DNA from: Gaiellasilicea sp033857955
Lineage (GTDB): Bacteria; Actinomycetota; Thermoleophilia; Gaiellales; Gaiellaceae
DNA length: 64,000 nt
Assembly: GCA_033857955.1 (NCBI GenBank)
Contig: JAWVCW010000015.1
Span: 1-64,000 of the forward strand
Reading direction: 5' to 3'
A program made the position numbers and the translations under genes. A model generated the notes under the pieces. It was not told the origin of the DNA. It made no database searches and worked only from the letters and a program-made list of their open reading frames with translations. Positions 43,116-50,002 of this stretch are shown here, piece by piece; the stretch's first letter is position 1; the number at the start of each line of letters is the position of its first letter.

Positions 43116-44090
43116 TCAGCCGAGGAGCCGTACCTCCTCCTTGCGGTCACGGGCGAAGAAGTGAATGCCGTCTGTGAAGCGCACCCAGTTGCAGCGCATG
43201 CACATCACGAGCGAATGCGTCCGGGCGCTGTCGGCGAGGAACCGGATGCCGCGGAGGAGGTCGCCGTTCGAGACGCCGGTGGCGACCACGATCACCTCTC
43301 CCGGTGCGAGGTCGTCCGACGAGAAGACGCGGTTCACGTCCTCCACTCCGTGCTCGGCCGCGGCGTCGATCTCGGCCCGAGTCGTCGGCCACAGCTGCGC
43401 CTGCAACTCGCCCCCGAGGCAGCGGAGCGCGGCCGCCGAGAGGACGGCCTGGCGCGTGCCGCCGATGCCGACCGCGAGATGGTCGTTCGTGCCGCGAATG
43501 GCTGCGGAGATCGATGCGGTCACGTCGCCGTCCTGGATCAGCTTGATCCGGGCGCCTGCCGCGCGAATCTCCTCGATCAGATCGTGGTGGCGAGGGCGAT
43601 CGAGCACGAGCGCCGTGATGTCGTTCGGGTTCCGCCCGAACGCCTCGGCGACGGCGACGACGTTCTCGCCAACAGGCCGAGTGAGGTCGATCTTGCCGCG
43701 CGCCCGTGGGCCCACCGCCATGCGTCTCATGTACATGTCGGGGAGCTTGAGCAGCGACCCGGGCGGGCCGACGGCGATCATCGACATGGCGCCGTTCCCG
43801 CCGCGGGCGACCACTCCGCGCCCCTCGAGCGGATCGATCGCGAGGTCGAACTTCTCGCCGCCGACGCCGAGTTGCGCGCCCGGCTCGAGGTCGTCGCCGA
43901 GCTCGGCCCCGATCACGATCGTGCCGTCGATCGGCAGGCCCGCGAGCCCCGCCAGCATGGCTCCACTGGCCGCGTCCTCGGCGGCGTCCTGGTCGTCGCG
44001 CCCGAGCCAGCGGGCACCCGCGAGCGCGGCCCACTCGGTCGCGCGCGCAAAGAGCGCGCACGGGCAGGTCCCTACCGGCTCCTCGCTCAT
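43116..44090 (-). CDS. glpX: Fructose-1,6-bisphosphatase class II (GlpX)
   Basis: 324 aa, metal-dependent phosphatase of gluconeogenesis. The lithium-sensitive phosphatase signature DPLEGRG (about 86-92) and GGTRQAVLSAAALRCLGGE are typical of GlpX. Last gene of a four-gene overlapping operon with the cDPG enzymes; ATG overlaps the 2-phosphoglycerate kinase stop. Its presence ties the operon to the gluconeogenic direction of carbon flow. Confidence 0.9.
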   Translation of the reverse strand: MSEEPVGTCPCALFARATEWAALAGARWLGRDDQDAAEDAASGAMLAGLAGLPIDGTIVIGAELGDDLEPGAQLGVGGEKFDLAIDPLEGRGVVARGGNGAMSMIAVGPPGSLLKLPDMYMRRMAVGPRARGKIDLTRPVGENVVAVAEAFGRNPNDITALVLDRPRHHDLIEEIRAAGARIKLIQDGDVTASISAAIRGTNDHLAVGIGGTRQAVLSAAALRCLGGELQAQLWPTTRAEIDAAAEHGVEDVNRVFSSDDLAPGEVIVVATGVSNGDLLRGIRFLADSARTHSLVMCMRCNWVRFTDGIHFFARDRKEEVRLLG

Positions 44091-45007
44091 CGCACGCCCT
44101 GCGCGACGCGCTCCGCCTGCTCCAGAACGAGATTCATGACAGCGCCGACCGCGTCGTTCTGCGACTCGTTCTCGATCACGGGCACGTCGGCACGCGCAGC
44201 ACGCTCGAGCACGTACTCCTGGATCATCCGGATCTCGGGCAGCCCGGCGATGTACCGGTCGAACGGCCGGATGCCGTCGGACGTGGCATCGCGGATCCAG
44301 AAGTGCGAGCGGTGGATCTCCTCGTTGCGGATCCCGAGCACGCAGTGGACGACGAGCGCGCCTCGCAACTCCGTCGTGATCATTCCCGGCACGAGGTGGA
44401 CTCCTTCGAGCACCATCGACCATCCCTCGTCGAGCGCCCTCTGCAGCGCAGCTTCGACGCCGGTGAGCACGTTCCGGGTCTGGTCGAGGAAGCCGAGGAG
44501 CGCCGCGTCGCCCGACTCCTCCTCCTCGGCCTTCGACAGGCCGAGACCGGCCTCGAAGCTCGAATAGTGGATCGAAGGCATGAACTCCTTCGCGAAGAAG
44601 GCGCGCATCGTCTGCCGCACGAAGTCGGTCGAGGTCACGCGGGTGATACCCAACCGGTAGGCGACCTCGGTGGCAACGGTCGACTTGCCGGTGCCGGTAC
44701 CGCCGCCGACGAGCAGGATCACCGGCAGGTCGAGCTCCTGGAGGTCACGGAAGCGCCGCAGCTGCCGGACCGCGCGCGAGCCCCGCTCTTCGCCGAGCAG
44801 CTCGACCGCGAGCTCGCGCAACCGGTCGAGATCGACCGAGATCTCGCCGCGCCGGGCGAGATCGCTCTCGGTCAGCCGGGCGAGCTCGTACGCACTTTCC
44901 TCAGCGACGCCGACGGCAGTGAGCGCCCGTGCCATCAGCCCCTTCGAGTAGGGAGCATCGGGCCCACCGAGAAAGTGGCGCTCGCCCTTCCGGCGCTCAC
45001 TCGTCAC
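44087..45007 (-). CDS. 2-phosphoglycerate kinase
   Basis: 306 aa: an N-terminal ATP-cone-like domain (about 9-90) and a P-loop kinase domain with GGGTGTGKST at 101-110. This layout matches the 2-phosphoglycerate kinase of Methanothermus, which makes 2,3-diphosphoglycerate from 2-phosphoglycerate. The neighbouring gene matches the next enzyme of that pathway, which supports the call. GTG start overlaps the synthetase stop (GTGA). Biochemical activity in bacteria is inferred. Confidence 0.82.
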   Translation of the reverse strand: MTSERRKGERHFLGGPDAPYSKGLMARALTAVGVAEESAYELARLTESDLARRGEISVDLDRLRELAVELLGEERGSRAVRQLRRFRDLQELDLPVILLVGGGTGTGKSTVATEVAYRLGITRVTSTDFVRQTMRAFFAKEFMPSIHYSSFEAGLGLSKAEEEESGDAALLGFLDQTRNVLTGVEAALQRALDEGWSMVLEGVHLVPGMITTELRGALVVHCVLGIRNEEIHRSHFWIRDATSDGIRPFDRYIAGLPEIRMIQEYVLERAARADVPVIENESQNDAVGAVMNLVLEQAERVAQGVR

Positions 45008-46251
45008 GCCGCCTCCTCCGCCAGGCGCAACAGCTCGGCGTCGAGCTCTTCCCCGTCCACAGAGAGCACGTCACTGCCGGCGAGGACCACGTCGACCCCA
45101 CGCTCCCTCGCCGCCTCCGCGACTACGTCGATCGCTGCCGCCTTCAGCTCGACGAGGAAGACGTCGGCCTCGACCCGCTCGAGCTCCTCGCGCAGCTTCG
45201 TGCGGTCGGAGAGGCTGCCCGACACGTGCACGACGTCCGCGCCATGCTCCTCGCGGAGATGCGCGGCGAACGTCTCGTGCGCCGACTCCGGCGCGGTCGA
45301 GAAGAACGCGACCGTCCGTCCGTTCACCGGCTGGGCCGGCTTCGGGCGCAGGGTCGTCGCCAGCACTCGCGGAGTCAGCTCGGCGGCCCGATCGCGAAGC
45401 TCCTCCCAGCCCGAGCCCTCCTCCGCCATCGTCAGGACGACGAGGTCGGAGACGAGATGCCGGAAGCCGTTGAGGTAGCCGGTGACCACCTCGGGATCCA
45501 TCGCACTGTTGACGACGAGAATGCGCCGGCGCGTCGCGATCGGCGGGATCGCCGCACCACTGCCGTCGAAGACGACGAGGTCCGGCCCGAGCTCGACCGC
45601 GAGCTTCGCACCCTGGTGGACGTTCGAGATGGAGACCGAACCGGCGAGCCCGCCACCGCAGCGGCGACAGCCGACGGTCTCGACACCGGCCAGCGCCGCT
45701 GTCTCGAGGTAGTCGGACGCGGCGTGCCGGCCGGAGCGCGAGAGCTCGAGCAATGCGTCGATGTCCGGCGCGACCTTCGCCACCTCGGGCTCGGGCGGCC
45801 CTCCCCGCCCCATCGCGACGACCACGACCTTCCGATCGCGCGCGTACAACCGCGCCGCGTGCGCCGTGATCGCGGTCTTCCCGACGCGCTTGCCGGTGCC
45901 GATGATCCCGATCGACGGGAGCGGGAACGCCTCCAGAACGGGTGGATCGAAGCGAAAGTCGGCCCCGACGTACGGCAGGCCGGCGGCGAGCACCCGGCTC
46001 GCGAACCGGAAGCGCTCCTTCGGTCCCAGCACCGGCTCGTCGGAGAGATCGACGACGAGCTCGGGCCGGTGCTCGGCGAGCGCGCGATCGAGGTCCTCCG
46101 CGAGGACGACTCCGTAGTCCGAGTCGTCGCGCAGCTTCTCGGTGCCGCCCACGAGGTGCGCGGCTACGAACTCGTACGGCAGGTCCTCGAGCGCCGCCCG
46201 GACGACCGGCGCGTAGTGCTCGCCATCGATGAGGGCCAGGGCACGGGTCAC
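45004..46251 (-). CDS. cpgS: Cyclic 2,3-diphosphoglycerate synthetase
   Basis: 415 aa. An N-terminal domain (about 1-110) is followed by an ATP-binding domain with P-loop GTGKRVGKTA (118-127), GRGGPPEPEV (about 149-158), GCRRCGGGLAG (194-204) and VVFDGSGAA (226-234). The family closes 2,3-diphosphoglycerate into the cyclic anhydride at the cost of ATP. The methanogen product cDPG is a thermoprotectant and phosphate/carbon store. The GTG start at 46251 overlaps the metallophosphoesterase stop; the extra upstream frame lies inside that gene. Confidence 0.8.
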   Translation of the reverse strand: MTRALALIDGEHYAPVVRAALEDLPYEFVAAHLVGGTEKLRDDSDYGVVLAEDLDRALAEHRPELVVDLSDEPVLGPKERFRFASRVLAAGLPYVGADFRFDPPVLEAFPLPSIGIIGTGKRVGKTAITAHAARLYARDRKVVVVAMGRGGPPEPEVAKVAPDIDALLELSRSGRHAASDYLETAALAGVETVGCRRCGGGLAGSVSISNVHQGAKLAVELGPDLVVFDGSGAAIPPIATRRRILVVNSAMDPEVVTGYLNGFRHLVSDLVVLTMAEEGSGWEELRDRAAELTPRVLATTLRPKPAQPVNGRTVAFFSTAPESAHETFAAHLREEHGADVVHVSGSLSDRTKLREELERVEADVFLVELKAAAIDVVAEAARERGVDVVLAGSDVLSVDGEELDAELLRLAEEAA

Positions 46252-47060
46252 GAGCGGGTGGTCACCTCGTCCTCGATCCGGCCCGTGTACTTCTCGTACT
46301 CGAAGGTGTCGAGCGAGAACTGGATGATCCGCTCCTGTCCGTGAAAGGGGTGCTTGCGCCAGACGGCGACATGACTCCCGGACACCTCGACGACGTTGTA
46401 GCAGGGGCGCGTATTGCCCCTGAGGCGCAACGACGAGACCGTGCCGGTGTTGACGACGAAGAGGTTTTCGAGCTTCCAGGCGTACGGGACATGCTTGTGG
46501 CCGGAGAGGACGAGGTGGACGCCGGCGCGCTGGAGACACTCGATCGTGTCGCCCGCGTCGTAGATCACGTTCCGCTCGCGCCCGGTACCGGGCACCGGTA
46601 GCAGATGGTGATGGCAGACGAAGATGCGGAGCTCGGTCTGCTCTTGCGCGAACTGCTCCTCGATCCAGCGGTAGCGCCCACGGCCGATCTGGCCATGATC
46701 GAGGTCGGGCTCGGTCGAGTCGACCGCGACCACCGTCGCCGGCCCCACGCGAAGCACCGAGTTGCGCTCGCCGAACAGCTCCTCGAAGTGGACATAGCCC
46801 ACGTTGCGAGAGTCGTGGTTGCCCGGAATCACGACCATCGACTCGCAGACCACCCGGTCGAGGTAGCGCCGAGCCTCCTCGTATTCGTGCTTGAAGCCGA
46901 ACGTCGTCAGGTCGCCCGAGCAGACGACGATGTCCGGATTCAGGTCGTTGATCTCGCTGATCGCCCGCTCGAGCAGGCCGGGGACGAAGTACTGGCCGCC
47001 GCAGTGCAGGTCGGACAGATGCGCGATCGTGAAGGTCGTCCCCTCGGCCGGCTTTGCCAT
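46248..47060 (-). CDS. Metallophosphoesterase of the cDPG operon
   Basis: 270-aa calcineurin-like phosphoesterase, class III cyclic-nucleotide phosphodiesterase style. All metal motifs are present: SDLHCG (16-21), GDLTTFG, GNHDSR, CHHHLLPV and SGHKHVP. It is the first gene of the operon, followed by cDPG synthetase through a GTGA overlap. A cyclic phosphoanhydride or a phosphorylated glycerate is an attractive substrate, but this is inference; cAMP or another diester is also possible. TATGCT six bases before the ATG suggests a leaderless operon mRNA. Confidence 0.85.
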   Translation of the reverse strand: MAKPAEGTTFTIAHLSDLHCGGQYFVPGLLERAISEINDLNPDIVVCSGDLTTFGFKHEYEEARRYLDRVVCESMVVIPGNHDSRNVGYVHFEELFGERNSVLRVGPATVVAVDSTEPDLDHGQIGRGRYRWIEEQFAQEQTELRIFVCHHHLLPVPGTGRERNVIYDAGDTIECLQRAGVHLVLSGHKHVPYAWKLENLFVVNTGTVSSLRLRGNTRPCYNVVEVSGSHVAVWRKHPFHGQERIIQFSLDTFEYEKYTGRIEDEVTTRS

Positions 47061-47066
47061 CCCGAG

Positions 47067-47072
47067 AGCATA
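47067..47072 (-). promoter_or_regulatory. Leaderless -10 box of the cDPG operon
   Basis: TATGCT on the minus strand, six bases before the metallophosphoesterase ATG at 47060. Confidence 0.5.
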
Positions 47073-47091
47073 GGTCGTCCGGGGCGCGCGC

Positions 47092-47097
47092 TACCTT
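47092..47097 (+). promoter_or_regulatory. Leaderless -10 box of the nuclease-fold gene
   Basis: TACCTT, seven bases before the GTG at 47105. Confidence 0.45.
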
Positions 47098-47104
47098 GAG
47101 GTTC

Positions 47105-47473
47105 GTGCCACGGCAGTCGCCCGCGTTCCGCGCCTACACCGGCACGACCCCGCCTAGGTTCGTCAACGAGGTCGAGTTGGAGTGCGCCAAGATGCTTGAC
47201 TTCTACGGTGTCCCGTGGGAGTACGAGCCGCGCACGTTCGTGCTCGAGCAGGACGAGGACGGGCGCGTGACGAGCGCCTTCACGCCCGACTTCTACCTGC
47301 CGGAGCAGGACCTGTACGTGGAGGTCACGGTGATGCGCCAGTCGCTCGTGACACGCAAGAACCGGAAGCTGCGGGAGCTGCGGCGGCTGTATCCGGAGGT
47401 CAAAGTCAAGCTCTTCTACCGGCGCGACATCGAGCGCCTCGCCCAGCGATTACGGCTGAAGCTCGCCTCTTAG
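47105..47473 (+). CDS. Small PD-(D/E)xK nuclease-fold-like protein
   Basis: 122 aa. FVNEVELECAKMLDFYGVPWEYEP, written here only as its role (an N-terminal helix followed by a strand), precedes TPDFYLPEQDLYVEVTV. The spacing of Glu, PD and ExT recalls PD-(D/E)xK nucleases, with Thr in place of the catalytic Lys. Activity is therefore doubtful. The C-terminus is basic and helical. Its 3' end reaches the beginning of hpt in another frame. Confidence 0.6.
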   Translation: MPRQSPAFRAYTGTTPPRFVNEVELECAKMLDFYGVPWEYEPRTFVLEQDEDGRVTSAFTPDFYLPEQDLYVEVTVMRQSLVTRKNRKLRELRRLYPEVKVKLFYRRDIERLAQRLRLKLAS

Positions 47474-47502
47474 CTGCCGCACTTGCGGCAGGCGGACACC
47501 CC

Positions 47503-48072
47503 ATCGGGGATGTCTACCTGACCCGCGAGGAGATCCGCCGGCGGGTGGTCGAGCTCGGCGAGGAGCTTGTCGACGCCTATGCGGACCTCGAGCCGCTGCT
47601 CGTCGCGCCGCTCAAGTCGAGCGCCGTCTTCCTGACCGACCTCTCGCGCGCGCTGCCGGTCCCGCACGCGGTCGACTTCCTCGAGCTGGCGGCGTATTCG
47701 AGCGGCCGCACCGGCGCAGTGAAGCTGCTGAAGGACCTCGACACGTCGATCGTCGACCGGCACGTGCTCGTCGTCGAGGACGTCGTCGACACCGGCCTGA
47801 CGCTGAACTTCATCGCGCGGACGCTCTCACTGCGCAATCCCGCCAGCCTCTCCGCGATCACGCTCCTCGACCGTCCGTACCGGCGTCTCGTCGACGACGT
47901 GCCACTCCACTACGTCGGCTTCACTGTTCCCGACGAGCTCTTCGCCGGCTACGGGCTCGGCCTCGACGAGCGCTGGCGCGCCTTGCCGGACCTGCACTTC
48001 GTCGCGATCGAAGAGCTGCCCGGACACCTGACCGGCGACAGCTACCGGCGCGAGAGGCCCGAAGCGGCATAA
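47503..48072 (+). CDS. hpt: Hypoxanthine(-guanine) phosphoribosyltransferase
   Basis: Salvages purine bases with PRPP; about 189 aa as drawn. The PRPP loop VLVVEDVVDTGLTL and PLKSSAVFL are typical, and the N-terminal YLTREEIRRRVVELGEEL aligns with the family start. No ATG, GTG or TTG occurs in this frame between the upstream gene and the conserved region. The nearest sensible codon is ATC at 47503, eight bases after AGGCGG; ATT at 47449 is another. A rare start codon, ribosomal frameshift from the upstream gene or a sequencing error are all possible. Confidence 0.85.
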   Translation: MGDVYLTREEIRRRVVELGEELVDAYADLEPLLVAPLKSSAVFLTDLSRALPVPHAVDFLELAAYSSGRTGAVKLLKDLDTSIVDRHVLVVEDVVDTGLTLNFIARTLSLRNPASLSAITLLDRPYRRLVDDVPLHYVGFTVPDELFAGYGLGLDERWRALPDLHFVAIEELPGHLTGDSYRRERPEAA

Positions 48073-48075
48073 GCA

Positions 48076-48111
48076 GCACCCGGCCGCCCCGCCCCGTGGG
48101 ACGGCCGGTGC
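48076..48111. terminator. Hairpin between convergent hpt and M23 gene
   Basis: GCACCCGGCCG and CGGCCGGTGC pair with one bulged C around a 15-base loop just after the hpt stop. No T-tract. The remaining 96 bp to the peptidase stop holds nothing recognised. Confidence 0.45.
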
Positions 48112-48207
48112 GCGTCAGTAGACGAGGAAGCTCGGCATCCTCGGAGCAACGCCGTTTCCTGCTTGCAACATGGAAACGGAACTAGAGGCGTTCGGGATAC
48201 GCCGAGA

Positions 48208-49422
48208 CTAGAGATACCCGAGCGGATCGACCGGCGTTCCGTTGATGCGAACCTCGAAGTGCACGTGCGGACCCGTGGAATGGCCCGTGCTCCCGGAATA
48301 GGCGATCAACTGCCCCTGTGAGACAGACTGGCCGACTCCGACCGTCACGCTCGTGTTGTGGCCGTACGCGGTCGCCATGCCGTTGCCGTGGTCGATGACC
48401 ACGAGGTTTCCGTACCCGCCCAGCCAGCCGGCAAGGATCACCGTCCCGGCCGCCGCGGCCACGACAGGCGTGCCGACCCCGACGGCGAGGTCGATCCCCG
48501 CGTGCAAGCGGCCCCAGCGCCATCCGAAGCCGCTCGTGAGGACGCCTTGCACGGGCCAGATGAGGCCGGCCGCGGATGGCTGTCCGATCGGCCCCGGGAC
48601 CGAGGAGCTCTGGGACGAGCGGATTCTAGCGGCAAGCGTTGCGCTCTCTGCCTCGAGCGAGCGCATGTGCTCGAGCGCGTGCGCCTTGTCCTCCTGCACG
48701 TTCGCGAGCGTCGCTCGCTTGTCGCGGCGGGCGGTCGCCAGCTGCCGCTGGCTCCAGGCAAGCCGGTCGCGGACGGCGCGCTGCTCGGAGGTGCGGGCGG
48801 CGACAGCGCGAGTGGTCTCGGCAACCTGTCGGCGTATCGTGCGAGTCGAGTTGCGGATCTCCTGCATCTGCAGCTTCGCCCGCTTCACCGCGGTCGCGAT
48901 TGCGTGGTCCTGGCGCCCGAGCTCATTCAAGAACTCGAGCTGGTCGAGCATGTCGGAGAAGTTTCCGGCCTCCAGCACGACGCCGAGCGCCGACGTGGGC
49001 TCCGAGGTGTACATCTCGACCACGCGCCTGCTCAGTCGCTTGATCGCCGTCTTGTGCTGTTTCTGCAGGAAGACGAGCTTTCGGGTCTGGAGCTCGTAGA
49101 GCGCGTTCAGACGGTCGAGCTTGCGCTGATGCAGCGCCAGCAGGCTCTCGAGCTGACCGAGGCGCGCAGACGCGCTGTCGACGTCGCCCTGGAGCTGTTG
49201 GATCTTGCTGGTGACAACCTCGATCTGCGAGGTGAGGACGCCCTCTCGAGCCCGCGCCGCCTCGACCTTCTTCTGGAGGATGTCGATCCGCCCGTCGATG
49301 ACCTGCTTCCGCGCGCCGATGTCCTGGCCCGAGGCAGGGGTGACGAGGAGGAGGCAGGTAAGCCCTGCGCCGGAGAACACGAGGCCGGCGAGGAGCGTGC
49401 CGGTTGCGAGGCGGAAACGCAT
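48208..49422 (-). CDS. EnvC-like M23 peptidase with long coiled coil
   Basis: 404 aa, exported (signal peptide about 1-32). Two long coiled-coil stretches (about 40-135 and 175-265) precede a C-terminal LytM/M23 metallopeptidase domain. Zinc ligands His307 and Asp311 (HAGID) and His386/His388 (HVHFE) are all present, so it may cut peptidoglycan cross-links directly. The layout matches EnvC/NlpD-type cell-separation factors. Confidence 0.9.
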   Translation of the reverse strand: MRFRLATGTLLAGLVFSGAGLTCLLLVTPASGQDIGARKQVIDGRIDILQKKVEAARAREGVLTSQIEVVTSKIQQLQGDVDSASARLGQLESLLALHQRKLDRLNALYELQTRKLVFLQKQHKTAIKRLSRRVVEMYTSEPTSALGVVLEAGNFSDMLDQLEFLNELGRQDHAIATAVKRAKLQMQEIRNSTRTIRRQVAETTRAVAARTSEQRAVRDRLAWSQRQLATARRDKRATLANVQEDKAHALEHMRSLEAESATLAARIRSSQSSSVPGPIGQPSAAGLIWPVQGVLTSGFGWRWGRLHAGIDLAVGVGTPVVAAAAGTVILAGWLGGYGNLVVIDHGNGMATAYGHNTSVTVGVGQSVSQGQLIAYSGSTGHSTGPHVHFEVRINGTPVDPLGYL

Positions 49423-49498
49423 CCGAGAGTAGTTTCGTCAGGGGGTCGGTCGTCCCTGCGGGCGACCAGCGTCCAGTGTAGCCGGATTCTGCCGAAAG

Positions 49499-49663
49499 CT
49501 ACTGCGGGCCGGGCTCGGGCACGATCACGGGACCCGGCAGATCGCCCTCGTCAGGCGGCGGATACGGCTCAGGAATGCGGGGCGGCGAAGGGGGCTCGGC
49601 CTCGCCCGGAGGCGGGTACGGCTCGGGCACCGGGGTCGGAAGCTGCGGCTCCTGAGGCTGCAT
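49499..49663 (-). CDS. Proline-rich mini-protein (54 aa)
   Basis: 54 aa, about 45% Pro, with two copies of a PEPYPPP(G/D)E motif and many acidic residues. No signal peptide or membrane segment. GGAGAG lies five bases before the ATG, nine bases after the ccmI-like stop, so it ends the cytochrome c maturation operon. Function unknown. Coding is supported by position and ribosome site, not by homology. Confidence 0.5.
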   Translation of the reverse strand: MQPQEPQLPTPVPEPYPPPGEAEPPSPPRIPEPYPPPDEGDLPGPVIVPEPGPQ

Positions 49664-49672
49664 GTCTCTCCG

Positions 49673-50002
49673 CTACCCGGGACGGTCGGCCTTCACACGC
49701 GCGGACGCTCCCGCGCGCGGCTCGAGCGCACGCAGCGCTTCGGCGGCCTCGCGGCGGAGCGGGCCGACGAGCGAGCGGTAGTCCTCGTCCGAGACCTTGC
49801 CGGTGCGGTGATCGAGCTCGAGCTCCTTGAGCGCGCCCAGCGCCCGGTCGCGAGCCTCGGAAAGCGCCAACCGTCGCTGCTCGAGCTCACCCGGCTCGTC
49901 GAGGGCATCGCGCTCGGCCTCCGGTTCGCGCAGGTAGGGCAGAGCGACGAGCACCACACACCCGGCGGCGAGAAGTGCGCCGAGGATCAGCGCCAGGCTC
50001 AC
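49673..50002 (-). CDS. CcmI N-terminal-like membrane protein
   Basis: 109 aa: one N-terminal membrane segment (about 3-22) and a helical part with RALGALKELELDHRTGKVSDEDY. That sequence matches the cytoplasmic part of CcmI/CycH N-termini. The usual periplasmic TPR half is missing. GTG overlaps the ccmF stop. Likely part of the cytochrome c haem-ligation machinery. Confidence 0.7.
   Translation of the reverse strand: MSLALILGALLAAGCVVLVALPYLREPEAERDALDEPGELEQRRLALSEARDRALGALKELELDHRTGKVSDEDYRSLVGPLRREAAEALRALEPRAGASARVKADRPG

Noticed and set aside
47215..48072. hpt start at 47215
   Set aside because: The extra residues are the out-of-frame shadow of the nuclease-fold gene and look unlike any Hpt N-terminus.
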